A stretch of 38,307 bases of DNA from Candidatus Gastranaerophilales bacterium (GCA_944324365.1 CALUWA010000020.1:1-38307); one strand, 5' to 3'. Counted from the first letter of the stretch, positions 25,427-34,010 are shown. Notes: generated by a model not told the origin, from the sequence alone. Program-made: numbers and translations.

Positions 25427-26056
25427 TTGTTAGCAAATATTAGAAATTTTATAAAATCACACTGTGATTTTAAAGTTTATACATGCACTATTGTTGCAGT
25501 AATGGCAGCTCTTGCTGTAGCACCTTGTATATGGTTCATGCCGGAAAAATACGGATACGAAAACGGGCTGCTTGAAAATTTACAAATGTTAACACTTTTA
25601 GCAGCATTTATATTTGCGATAAAAGCAAAGGTTAACAGAAAGTTTTTCAATTTCGTAGCAATGGTAGTCGTTATCCTTGCAATACGAGAAGTAAACTGCG
25701 GACGGACAATATTTTTCCCGGTACCCGGTGAAGTAAACGAATTTTACAGATGGAAAGATATTAAATACGGCTGGCTTGCGCACCCTATTTACGGCCTATA
25801 TATGGCATACGTTGCAATTTATTTTCTCAAAAATAAATTGTTTATCACGTTATGGGATTTGATTAAAAACATCAAACTGCCGGTTTGGAATATTGTATTA
25901 ATGCTTGCTGGTATGATACTCGGCACTTATGCGGAAGAAGTCGCACACAATATGGTCTTTGAAGAAATAACCGAATTATTATTTTATGTAGCCTTAACCG
26001 GAATTATCTGGCTTTATGCATTTAATAAAGATTTTCAGCTTACAAAAGAGGACTAA
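25427..26056 (+). CDS. Polytopic membrane protein, unrecognised
   Basis: This 209-residue protein has about six membrane segments (near residues 18-37, 49-66, 72-89, 118-136, 151-169 and 180-200). Acidic and polar residues lie in or next to the membrane: ENGLLENLQ before the second segment, REVNCGR after the third, and YAEEVAHNMVFEEITEL between the last two. Such fixed charges suggest a metal or substrate site, but this is inference. The start is TTG at 25427, with AAGGA about 10 nt upstream. Its end overlaps tatD, on the other strand, by 4 bp. Confidence 0.75.
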   Translation: MLANIRNFIKSHCDFKVYTCTIVAVMAALAVAPCIWFMPEKYGYENGLLENLQMLTLLAAFIFAIKAKVNRKFFNFVAMVVVILAIREVNCGRTIFFPVPGEVNEFYRWKDIKYGWLAHPIYGLYMAYVAIYFLKNKLFITLWDLIKNIKLPVWNIVLMLAGMILGTYAEEVAHNMVFEEITELLFYVALTGIIWLYAFNKDFQLTKED

Positions 26057-26811
26057 ATTTTAAAAACTCTTTGCGCATTTGCACAAGTCGCGGATACAAC
26101 TTCTTCAAAAGATATTCCGCGAAGATTTGCAATCTCCTGGGCAACAAACTTTACGTATGCAGGCTGGTTTTCTTTTCCTCTATAAGGTACCGGCGTCAAA
26201 TACGGGGCATCTGTTTCCAGCAGCAGTCTGTCAAGCGGAATATCTTTAGCAACTTCTTTTGTTTTAACAGCATTTTTAAATGTTACAACCCCGCCGAGCG
26301 CTATATACCAGCCCTCCTTAATACATTCCCTTGCAAATTCGACACTGCCCGAAAAACAGTGCATTACAATTGTCGAGCCCGTATTATATTCTTTTAAGAT
26401 ATCAAACGTATCTTTATGAGCTTCCCTATCGTGAATTGAGATTGGAAGATTAAGCTTGTTTGCAAGTTTAATTTGTTTTATAAAAACATCTTTTTGAACG
26501 TCATTAAAACTCTTATCCCAATAATAATCAAGCCCGATTTCACCTATCGCAACTATCTTACTGCTTTGTGAATATTTTTTAATCTTTTCTGTTAAACCGT
26601 CATCCCAATCGCGTGCTTCAGAAGGATGGACGCCGAGCATTCCGTATACATTTTCATATTTTTGAACCAAATCATAAATTTTATCAACATCTTTCGGATA
26701 TGCACAAGGAACAATAATTTTCCCCACGCCGTTTTCAGAAGCATTTTTCAAAATCTCTTCTATAGACAAACCTTCTATCATATCAATATGAGTATGAGTA
26801 TCAATAAGCAT
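26053..26811 (-). CDS. tatD: TatD family metal-dependent hydrolase
   Basis: This 252-residue TIM-barrel metallohydrolase belongs to a family whose members are reported to be DNases. Metal ligands are visible in DTHTHID at the N-terminus, GEIGLDYYW (about 92), SIHDREA, MHCFSGS and LLLETDAPYLTP near residue 205. An AGAAGG site lies just before the ATG. A minus-strand TATAAT at 26837-26832 may be its -10 box, back to back with that of gatD. Confidence 0.95.
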   Translation of the reverse strand: MLIDTHTHIDMIEGLSIEEILKNASENGVGKIIVPCAYPKDVDKIYDLVQKYENVYGMLGVHPSEARDWDDGLTEKIKKYSQSSKIVAIGEIGLDYYWDKSFNDVQKDVFIKQIKLANKLNLPISIHDREAHKDTFDILKEYNTGSTIVMHCFSGSVEFARECIKEGWYIALGGVVTFKNAVKTKEVAKDIPLDRLLLETDAPYLTPVPYRGKENQPAYVKFVAQEIANLRGISFEEVVSATCANAQRVFKI

Positions 26812-26856
26812 TAGAACCTTCTTTCAAATAAATTATACCACGCAAATAATTTGTGC

Positions 26857-26862
26857 TATAAT
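26857..26862 (+). promoter_or_regulatory. -10 box of gatD (leaderless)
   Basis: A consensus TATAAT ends 7 nt before the gatD ATG at 26870, so transcription should begin at or next to the start codon. No Shine-Dalgarno and no strong -35 are visible. Confidence 0.5.
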
Positions 26863-26869
26863 CTGGAAT

Positions 26870-27604
26870 ATGGAAGAGAAACATTTAAAAATTTCAATCG
26901 CGCATCTTTATCCGAAACTTTTAAACCTGTATGGCGATATCGGAAATATTATTACCCTCAAAAAACGCTGCGAATGGCGCGGGATAGATGTCGAATTTGA
27001 AGAAATTAACATCGGCAATGAAATAAAAGAACACGATATTTATTTTATCGGCGGCGGACAGGACAAACAGCAGGAAGAAGTTGCGGCAGAACTTTACAGC
27101 CACAAAGAATTTTTGACGGAAGAACGCGACAGAAATGCTGTATTTTTAGGAATTTGCGGAGGATATCAGCTGTTCGGGCATTATTACCAGCCGCATGATA
27201 AAGAAAAACTTCCGGGAATAAGCCTTATGGATGCATACACTGTCGCCGGAAACAAAAGATTTATCGGAAATGTAACTGCAAAAACAGATTTTTTAAATCC
27301 GCCAACCCTTGTAGGTTTTGAAAATCACAGCGGCTTGACATATCTGCAAGGCGAAACAAAACCGCTTGCAACAGTCACAGTCGGGAACGGCAACAACGGA
27401 AAAGACAAAACAGAGGGCGGAAGATATAAAAACGTTTTCGGGACATATTTGCATGGCTCTTTTCTTCCTAAAAATCCGCATTTTGCAGATTATATGATAA
27501 AACTTGCACTCGAAAAACGCTATGGCGAAAAAATTGAGTTAAAAACTCTTGATGATAAGCTTGAAATTCAAACACATAATTCCCTAATAGGGAAAGCGTA
27601 TTAA
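26870..27604 (+). CDS. gatD: CobQ-type glutamine amidotransferase, GatD-like
   Basis: GatD supplies ammonia to MurT, which amidates the D-glutamate of lipid II. This 244-residue protein has the catalytic Cys96 in FLGICGGYQLFG and His195 in GTYLHGSFLPKNP, plus FIGGGQDKQQ and the N-terminal HLYPKLLNLYGDIGN typical of GatD. MurT is normally next to it but is not in this window, so the partner is either elsewhere or absent. It is flanked by divergent tatD and a palindromic repeat. Cobyric acid synthase would be longer and have an extra N-terminal domain. Confidence 0.88.
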   Translation: MEEKHLKISIAHLYPKLLNLYGDIGNIITLKKRCEWRGIDVEFEEINIGNEIKEHDIYFIGGGQDKQQEEVAAELYSHKEFLTEERDRNAVFLGICGGYQLFGHYYQPHDKEKLPGISLMDAYTVAGNKRFIGNVTAKTDFLNPPTLVGFENHSGLTYLQGETKPLATVTVGNGNNGKDKTEGGRYKNVFGTYLHGSFLPKNPHFADYMIKLALEKRYGEKIELKTLDDKLEIQTHNSLIGKAY

Positions 27605-27629
27605 TATTTTATGTCGTTGCTGGTATTTT

Positions 27630-27875
27630 AAACGCTGCGCTGCTAAGGACAGCACAGCGCATTTTCCGTCATTGCGAGGAGCAACGCGACGAAGCAATCT
27701 ATAGATTGCGGACAGGCTCCGCCTTTCGCGATGACATGTAGCTGGTAGAATGCACAAAAATCTGTCATCGCGCACTCTGTTGCGCGATCTTTTTCCTGGA
27801 TTGCTTCGCTTCGCTCGCAATGACGCCTGGTATAAGTCAGGCGAACGTGCACGAAGTGCGATAGTGAACATAAAC
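27630..27875 (-). repeat. Dispersed palindromic element, copy 2
   Basis: The core (27667-27825) and its flanks are the reverse complement of the element at 8-260, with high identity by eye, including GTGCACGAAGTGCGA and the TGCTAAGGACAGC flank. It fills most of the 358-bp gap between gatD and the FliI/SctN gene. The remaining ~80 bp carries that gene's promoter. Frames crossing the element are not called genes. Confidence 0.88.
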
Positions 27876-27928
27876 GAGACCTTTGCATATCAAAAAAGGT
27901 ACCGACAAAATATCTTTTAGTAAACTTC

Positions 27929-27956
27929 TTGTATTTTTGCAGAAAAATATTATAAT
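27929..27956 (+). promoter_or_regulatory. Promoter of the FliI/SctN gene (leaderless)
   Basis: TTGTAT (27929-27934) and a consensus TATAAT (27951-27956) are 16 bp apart. The ATG at 27963 is 6 nt past the -10 box, which is where transcription should start. No Shine-Dalgarno is present. Confidence 0.65.
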
Positions 27957-27962
27957 CTTACT

Positions 27963-29315
27963 ATGAGCGAGCTTAATATTGACACATCATATATAGACGA
28001 CTTGAAAGTCCGTGTGCACGATAAACTTGAACAAACTGAATTATTTAAATTCAAGGGAACAGTATCAAAGCTATTGGGTTTGACAGTAGAAGTTAAACTT
28101 CCCGGATTAAAAGTCGGAGATTTGTGCTATATTGAAACAAATACCGGGGAAAGAAAACCGGCAGAAGTTCAGGCTTTTAAAGGTGAAGTTGCGCAGCTGC
28201 TGCTTTTGCTTGACGGAAACGGTATCGGGCAGGGCAGTAAAGTTATTGCAACGGGCAAACCTATTATTATCCCTGTCGGAGATTTTCTTTTAGGCAGATT
28301 AATTAATCCTATGGGCGAACCGATTGATGGAAAACCGCTTGATACAACAGGCGCAACCTGGCGCCCGATTGAAGGGCCGCCGCCGGGGCCGTTTGAAAGA
28401 CCTATTATTACGGAAATATTCTCAACAGGAGTAAGAGCAATAGATTCTTGTATGACAATGGGCTGCGGACAGCGTTTAGGGTTGTTTGCCGGATCCGGTG
28501 TCGGTAAAAGTACGCTTCTCGGTATGATTGCAAGAAATTCCGATGCTGATGTTAACGTTGTTGCGCTAATCGGAGAACGCGGAAGAGAAGTTAAAGAGTT
28601 CGTAGAAGATTCTCTTGGCGAAGACGGTATGGCAAAATCGGTTCTTGTATGCTCTACAGGCGACCAGCCTCCGTTGATTCGTCAAAAAGCTCTTTTGACC
28701 GCAACCGCAGTTTGTGAATATTTTAGGGATCAAGGCAAAAAAGTTTTCTTAATGACAGATACTGTAACCCGTTGCGCAATGGCAGGACGTGAAGTTGGCC
28801 TGTCGCTCGGCGAACCGCCTACTATGAAAGGCTATCCGCCGTCAATTTTTTCCTGGCTTCAAAAAGTTCTTGAACGCGCGGGCAACAGTCCGAAAGGCTC
28901 TATAACCGCACTGTATACGGTTTTGATGGAAGGGGATGACATTTCAGATCCTATCGTTGATATTGTTCGTGGTATTGTAGACGGTCACATATTCTTATCA
29001 AGAAAAGTCGCAGAAAGCAACCATTACCCTGCAATAGACGTTTTGGGAAGTATTTCAAGGCTTATGTCAGCAATCGCAACCCCTGAACACAAAGAAGCAG
29101 CTGCAAAAATGAGAAAAATCCTTTCAATGTACAGAGAAAACAAAGACCTTATTGATGTTGGGATGTACCAGCCGGGTTCAAACCCGAAACTTGATATTGC
29201 AATTCAGATGATGCCGCAGGTTAACGCATTTTTACAACAGAGGACATCGGATATAGTTTCAATGGACACAACCGTCCAAACATTAGTTGAAATGATGAAA
29301 GATGTGGATATCTAG
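27963..29315 (+). CDS. fliI: Type III export ATPase, FliI/SctN family
   Basis: This F1-beta-like ATPase drives export through a flagellar or virulence type III apparatus. The 450-residue protein shows Walker A GSGVGKST near residue 180, VVALIGERGREVKEF, STGDQPPLIRQKALLTATAV, TRCAMAGREVGLSLGEPP and GYPPSIFSWLQKVLERAG. The last group, with GYPPS and LERAG, distinguishes it from F-type ATP synthase subunits. No other flagellar or secretion gene is in the window, so flagellar FliI versus injectisome SctN cannot be settled. It stands alone and converges with the next gene, overlapping it by 4 bp. Confidence 0.85.
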   Translation: MSELNIDTSYIDDLKVRVHDKLEQTELFKFKGTVSKLLGLTVEVKLPGLKVGDLCYIETNTGERKPAEVQAFKGEVAQLLLLLDGNGIGQGSKVIATGKPIIIPVGDFLLGRLINPMGEPIDGKPLDTTGATWRPIEGPPPGPFERPIITEIFSTGVRAIDSCMTMGCGQRLGLFAGSGVGKSTLLGMIARNSDADVNVVALIGERGREVKEFVEDSLGEDGMAKSVLVCSTGDQPPLIRQKALLTATAVCEYFRDQGKKVFLMTDTVTRCAMAGREVGLSLGEPPTMKGYPPSIFSWLQKVLERAGNSPKGSITALYTVLMEGDDISDPIVDIVRGIVDGHIFLSRKVAESNHYPAIDVLGSISRLMSAIATPEHKEAAAKMRKILSMYRENKDLIDVGMYQPGSNPKLDIAIQMMPQVNAFLQQRTSDIVSMDTTVQTLVEMMKDVDI

Positions 29316-30403
29316 ACATCTAATAATATAGGTTGAGATAATGCTATTTGCTTCCACTTGTCAAGCCATTCTCCATGTAAGTCCATCGGAGTATCTCTGC
29401 TAACATACCTGCCATTATTTTTTAGATAAAGAATATTACCCCAGTTTTCCAGTGTTTGAGAATGTAAGATAGTTTTGCCATCCACAACTTTTGAAACTAT
29501 ATTTTTTTTCAAAGTTTCTGCATCAATACCGGAACGTTCAACCCAATTATTTAAAACTCTATTCAATCTTTCTTGAGTAACTTCAATTTCCATCGGAATA
29601 ACTCTAAAACCACTTTTGTAATGAAAAGGATAAGCTTGAGCTTCTGCACAAATTTCAACAGTTCTCAAATTTTCCTGCATCATACGCTCAACACCAATTT
29701 GATGAGCTCTTAGCCCAATACCTGCATACCTCTCGTTACCGCCAACAGAATCCATCCAATCAGGTAAAATCTTTCCTGCATCCCGATCTATTTTAAACCT
29801 TCTCTGTCCTACAAGTTCATATTTTCCCGCAGAATTTTTTACATAAATTCCCCAAGCCTCATTAACATTATTAATTTCAAGAGGTTTTACATAGGCTTCA
29901 ACTGGTTTTCCTGTTGTTTTATCAATAAGTGTTGTTACATGTAAGCCATCTTCATTAAAACGCCTTGAGGGCTTATATTCCGGAGAAAACAATTTTTTCA
30001 TGGTTTTTGACTCAAGCGCAGATTTCGGCAGCTCTTTAGCATTTTTAAAATAATCAACAACATTTTTTTCAAATGCTTTGACGCGGGCTGTTATTGTTTT
30101 TATGTTTATATCTTTTCCAATAAAAGATTGAGTATTTTTCCTAACATAAAAATCACCTACATTCGCAGGAAAATTCAATAAAAATTGCCCGTCACGCATT
30201 CTTAATGAAATTTCTCCGCTTGGAATAAAAATTTTATGCCCCGTTCTTGCCAAACTTGGGATATCAGAATTATGTCTGTCTAAGCACTCATAAGCTTTAC
30301 CAAGCTTAGTAAATTCATCTTTTCCGATAACTTTTGCAAGTGCTTTTCTATTGGCAATAGTCCAGCCATTATAAACTAAACTCCTTAGAGAACATATATT
30401 CAT
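29312..30403 (-). CDS. Unrecognised protein with GNAT-like segment
   Basis: This 363-residue soluble protein has no signal peptide or membrane segment. Residues ~222-270 read YAGIGLRAHQIGVERMM, then AEAQAYPFHYKSGFRVIP, resembling the acetyl-CoA loop and the following helix-strand of GNAT acetyltransferases. The N-terminal half (about 50-190) was not recognised. AAGGA lies upstream of the ATG. Its stop codon lies within the shared CTAG that also ends the convergent FliI/SctN gene. It could be a divergent acetyltransferase, but the catalytic assignment is only inference. Confidence 0.65.
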   Translation of the reverse strand: MNICSLRSLVYNGWTIANRKALAKVIGKDEFTKLGKAYECLDRHNSDIPSLARTGHKIFIPSGEISLRMRDGQFLLNFPANVGDFYVRKNTQSFIGKDINIKTITARVKAFEKNVVDYFKNAKELPKSALESKTMKKLFSPEYKPSRRFNEDGLHVTTLIDKTTGKPVEAYVKPLEINNVNEAWGIYVKNSAGKYELVGQRRFKIDRDAGKILPDWMDSVGGNERYAGIGLRAHQIGVERMMQENLRTVEICAEAQAYPFHYKSGFRVIPMEIEVTQERLNRVLNNWVERSGIDAETLKKNIVSKVVDGKTILHSQTLENWGNILYLKNNGRYVSRDTPMDLHGEWLDKWKQIALSQPILLDV

Positions 30404-30473
30404 AACGCAATTTCCTTATTAAAATCCCCTTACAAATATAATAAAACATTTTGGCCTTAAAAATTGCTCAACA

Positions 30474-31898
30474 TTACTTAATCACTTCAATGAAATCATA
30501 ATCAGTTAAATACGGCAGGTGTTCTTCCGTAATAAGCTCACCAGGAAGTAAAATTGCAATTCCCGGAGGACATTCTGCGATAACTTCCGCCGAAATTCTG
30601 CCTATTGCCAAATCTTTCGGAACAGTTTCTTTTTCGGAGAAAAACGCTTCCCTTAAGCTCATCTCTATCTGAGGAGTAAGCATCGGCATATGTTTTTTCT
30701 TTTCAAGATAATAAATATCTGAATAATTCGAACTGTCAATTTTTTGCAGGCATTTTACAAGATATTCCATATCAGCTCTTGTGTTTCCTAAATTTGAAAG
30801 CAAAAGTAATCCTGCATCCGATGCACTTTCGACTTCAATGCCAAAATCAATTTCCAAAATAGATTCCAATCTTTTGCCAGACAGTCTGTCATCGCGAATA
30901 AATATCTTTGTAACATCTGTCATATAGCCGAAATCCGGTTTTAAGTCCTGAATATGTTCTAACTGTTCAATCTCGCGGCGCAAATATTTTGCGTTAGCGA
31001 TTGCGCGCTCAAGCTGTTTTCTGCCTCTTTGGCTGTCTAAATTTGCACGAGCCGCATCAAGACTTGCAAGCAAAATCAAAGAAGGGCTTGTTGTATGTAG
31101 AAGTTTCAAAGCTTTTTCAACAGCATCAACATCAAGCATAGAATTTTCTGCAATATGAAGCATTGAACTCTGGCTCATACTGCCGCCTGTTTTATGAAGA
31201 GAATGTACAACAGCATCCGCCCCTAATTGTAATGCAGGAGTCGGCAGGTGCTTGCTGAAATTCCACAAACACGCATGCGCTTCATCAACAATTAAAGGCA
31301 CATTATATTTTTTACACACCGCAGAAATAGATTTTATATCGGACACAACCCCTTCGTACGTAGGGTTAGTAATCCAAACCATCGAAACATCGTCATGTGT
31401 CGAAAGCATTTCATCAACACTTTCAGGAGTAACATTTCCCCAGATACCCCAGTCATCAAACTTTTTAGGTATCAGCCAAAGAGGTTCGGCTCCCGATATA
31501 ATCATGCCGGTCAATACTGATCTGTGACAATTACGGTTAGTTAAAATTCTCTGTCCTTTTTTGGTTAAACCCATTGCGATTGCAAGATTACCCGCAGTGG
31601 AACCGTTCAAAAGGAAAAAGGTTTTCTTTGCTCCGAATGCCTGTGCTGCAAGTTCCTGAGCTTCTTTTATAGGCCCTGTTGCAGGATGAAGCGTTCCAAG
31701 ATTATCAAATTCATCCGTCGTATCAATGGATAAAGCCTTTGCACCGATTAATTTTTTAAATTCAGGCAGCGAACCGTTACCCTTTGTATGACCGGGTATG
31801 TGAAACTGATATGTAGGGTTTTCATATGCTTGTTTCAGGGCTTCAACAATTGGGGCTTTTACTTTAACCGTTCTTTTATTCTTTGTTACATTTGTCAT
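30474..31898 (-). CDS. Orn/Lys/Arg decarboxylase-like PLP enzyme
   Basis: This 474-residue fold-type I PLP enzyme is of the short decarboxylase class (arginine, lysine or ornithine), which feeds polyamine synthesis. The N-terminus has YQFHIPGHTKGNGSLPEF, then FLLNGSTAGNLA, VDEAHACLWNFS and the PLP lysine Lys236 in VHSLHKTGGSMSQSS. The C-terminal small domain ends with AECPPGIAILLPGELI. The substrate cannot be told from the sequence; arginine decarboxylase is common for this length. The ATG is 6 nt from the -10 box, with no Shine-Dalgarno. Confidence 0.87.
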   Translation of the reverse strand: MTNVTKNKRTVKVKAPIVEALKQAYENPTYQFHIPGHTKGNGSLPEFKKLIGAKALSIDTTDEFDNLGTLHPATGPIKEAQELAAQAFGAKKTFFLLNGSTAGNLAIAMGLTKKGQRILTNRNCHRSVLTGMIISGAEPLWLIPKKFDDWGIWGNVTPESVDEMLSTHDDVSMVWITNPTYEGVVSDIKSISAVCKKYNVPLIVDEAHACLWNFSKHLPTPALQLGADAVVHSLHKTGGSMSQSSMLHIAENSMLDVDAVEKALKLLHTTSPSLILLASLDAARANLDSQRGRKQLERAIANAKYLRREIEQLEHIQDLKPDFGYMTDVTKIFIRDDRLSGKRLESILEIDFGIEVESASDAGLLLLSNLGNTRADMEYLVKCLQKIDSSNYSDIYYLEKKKHMPMLTPQIEMSLREAFFSEKETVPKDLAIGRISAEVIAECPPGIAILLPGELITEEHLPYLTDYDFIEVIK

Positions 31899-31904
31899 AA
31901 TGAA

Positions 31905-31934
31905 AATATACTATAAAGAAATCATGAAAATCAA
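31905..31934 (-). promoter_or_regulatory. Promoter of the decarboxylase gene (leaderless)
   Basis: Read on the minus strand, TTGATT (31934-31929) and TATATT (31910-31905) are 18 bp apart. The ATG at 31898 lies 6 nt past the -10 box. Confidence 0.5.
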
Positions 31935-31942
31935 GTATTTTG

Positions 31943-31951
31943 TGATATAAT
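31943..31951 (+). promoter_or_regulatory. Extended -10 of the porin gene (leaderless)
   Basis: TGATATAAT (31943-31951) is an extended consensus -10 ending 8 nt before GTG 31960. It lies in the same 61-bp gap as the divergent decarboxylase promoter, so the two promoters overlap. Confidence 0.5.
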
Positions 31952-31959
31952 TAATATTT

Positions 31960-33357
31960 GTGAACAGGATTATCGGAATTATTCTATTTACCTTACTGTT
32001 GCTTTCTTCTTGTAACAATGTTTTTGCTATTGAAAACTCTAACAAAAACATACAAACAGAAGAAGAAATAATTCTTGATGTGCCGGAACATAAATTTCTT
32101 TCTCCCGATAACCTTGAACAAGATACCAAAGACTACACGACAGAGAAAGAAATTCGTGAATACACAAATAACCCTGAAGATGTAGATCTTGATGCAATCG
32201 ATGATGAATTGCCTGAAAACAATAATGAAATTCAGTCTTACACACCACCCAAAAGAAAAATAAAAGATGTTGAAAGCAATATAGAATCAGAATTCAATTT
32301 GTTTGATAACTTTGATCTGGATAAAGATGATGACAATAAAATTGATGAAGACACCCTTTTGGGGAAATTAATAGCCAGAGATATTATAAGAACGGACGTT
32401 CCGTCTTATCTTTTAAGAGATGAGTTAACATTCCATCCTAAAAAAGGTCCTGTAAGTAAAGTACAGTTTTTTGGTGCATACAACGGATACATATCAAATG
32501 ATTGGCAGCCGGGAGATTACGATACAGGGTATGATTTCGGTTTTATACAAGTAGGCGCTATAGGAAAAATCAGAGGAACAAATACAGATTTTAAAATTAC
32601 TCTTAACCCGAGGAAATCTGCTGAAAGAAATTATATGCAAAACTTTGTTGCAGATGCATATCTGATTAACAGTTCAATCCCGCACCATAAAATAGTTATC
32701 GGCTATTCCAGAAACCAGATTGGCAAAGAAGGCGGTTCAAGTTCCTATATTCTGCCTTTTATTATGCGTTCTCAAATTTCAAGAAATTTTGGTTCGACAA
32801 GAGCTCTCGGAGTCAGACTTATCGGGAATTATGATTTAATAGATTATAACTTTGCGTTCAACAGCTCCGACAGATTTTTTAGGGAATGGTTTGCCGGCCC
32901 CGAATTTACGGGCTGGGTAGACTTAAAGCCGCTTGGCAAAACCGACGGCAGGTATGGAAGGCTTATTATAGGCGGCGGTTTGAACGCCGGACATAACCAC
33001 ACAACATACACTGTCGGAAGTTTGTATCTCGGGTATAAATATAAAAAATTCTGGTCAAGTTTTGAATTTGCAGCAGCAGACGGATATAACGGAAGCTATG
33101 TTGTTGATAAAAAAGCCTCAGGCTTTTACGGCACAATCGGGTATAAAATTCACCCGAGATTACAAATTATCGGAAGATACGATCAATTTGACCCAAACCG
33201 TGATGTTTCCGGAGATACAAGAAGAGAATATACTGCAGGTATAAACTGGTTTATAAAAGGGCAGGCATTAAGGCTTATTTTGAATTACATTTTCTGCCAA
33301 AACCATGATATGGAGGACAGCCACCGCTTTTTAATCGGAACCCAGATATTGCTGTAA
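31960..33357 (+). CDS. Porin-like outer-membrane beta-barrel protein
   Basis: This 465-residue protein starts at GTG with a hydrophobic signal (RIIGIILFTLLLLSS). Cleavage is possible either after VFA (about 27) or at the lipobox LSSC. An acidic, low-complexity linker covers about 30-130. From ~150 to the end alternate hydrophobic and polar residues with many Tyr, Gly and Phe, ending FLIGTQILL, as in OprO/OprP-type porins. The predicted role is transport across an outer membrane, which supports a two-membrane envelope. Ligand unknown. Confidence 0.75.
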   Translation: MNRIIGIILFTLLLLSSCNNVFAIENSNKNIQTEEEIILDVPEHKFLSPDNLEQDTKDYTTEKEIREYTNNPEDVDLDAIDDELPENNNEIQSYTPPKRKIKDVESNIESEFNLFDNFDLDKDDDNKIDEDTLLGKLIARDIIRTDVPSYLLRDELTFHPKKGPVSKVQFFGAYNGYISNDWQPGDYDTGYDFGFIQVGAIGKIRGTNTDFKITLNPRKSAERNYMQNFVADAYLINSSIPHHKIVIGYSRNQIGKEGGSSSYILPFIMRSQISRNFGSTRALGVRLIGNYDLIDYNFAFNSSDRFFREWFAGPEFTGWVDLKPLGKTDGRYGRLIIGGGLNAGHNHTTYTVGSLYLGYKYKKFWSSFEFAAADGYNGSYVVDKKASGFYGTIGYKIHPRLQIIGRYDQFDPNRDVSGDTRREYTAGINWFIKGQALRLILNYIFCQNHDMEDSHRFLIGTQILL

Positions 33358-33362
33358 AAAAT

Positions 33363-34007
33363 TTATTTTATATCCGGGAATAAATACTTAACGCCGTCAT
33401 CACTTCTCCAGCGGATATAACCGGTCTTTGGGGTGCCATCAGCATCAACAACGGTAACAAGCATCCAGTTTCCGCGGATAAGATTTAAGTTAATAAGCTT
33501 TGGCTGATTTATAGTTGAAATAGCTTTTTCGTTATCTTCAGGAGTTCCGAAAAGACTGTAAACAAATTCGGGCGCTCCTTTTAAAATAACAAGCCCGTAT
33601 TTTCTTCCGTACATATTATAAAAATTCATCCAGGTATTAAATTTGAACGGGTCATCTTTCTTTATCCAGCCTTTCAGCCCTTTGCGGTTGTCGTAAATAA
33701 CCTCCACCCAATCATCGGTTTCATCAGTAACCGACATTAACGCAAGATCCTTTTTCCCGATATAAACCGCAAATAAATCCGCAAAAGTTAAATCATTCGG
33801 AATAATTCCCTCTGTATTCCAGGTAATTTTCTTTACAACAGGAGCCTTATCATTCGGCTCGGAATAAAGTGCAATTCCATGCCCTACCTGATAAACCCCG
33901 TATGTAATCGGAGCCGCAGGAATTACAAATTCAGGCAAAATATCAACCGCTAACGCTGAAGCCGCAAGTGAGAAAAATAAAATTGCCGTGAAAATTATTT
34001 TCTTCAT
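33363..34007 (-). CDS. Secreted SH3-like domain protein
   Basis: This 214-residue protein has a clear signal peptide (KKIIFTAILFFSLAASALA, cleavage after residue 20). Residues ~38-118 form a bacterial SH3-like unit (GIALYSEPNDKAPVVKKI, then WVEVIYDNRKGLKGWIKK). A second similar unit may cover 165-210 (GNWMLVTVVDADGTPKTGYI). Such domains often bind cell-wall peptides, but no catalytic domain is attached. It follows pheT by 3 bp, with AGGGAG before its ATG, and is probably cotranscribed. The function is unknown. Confidence 0.75.
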   Translation of the reverse strand: MKKIIFTAILFFSLAASALAVDILPEFVIPAAPITYGVYQVGHGIALYSEPNDKAPVVKKITWNTEGIIPNDLTFADLFAVYIGKKDLALMSVTDETDDWVEVIYDNRKGLKGWIKKDDPFKFNTWMNFYNMYGRKYGLVILKGAPEFVYSLFGTPEDNEKAISTINQPKLINLNLIRGNWMLVTVVDADGTPKTGYIRWRSDDGVKYLFPDIK

Positions 34008-34010
34008 AAA

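Noticed and set aside
27584-27888. Two overlapping open frames on the minus strand
   Set aside because: Both translate the second copy of the palindromic element; open frames in several phases are a property of that element.
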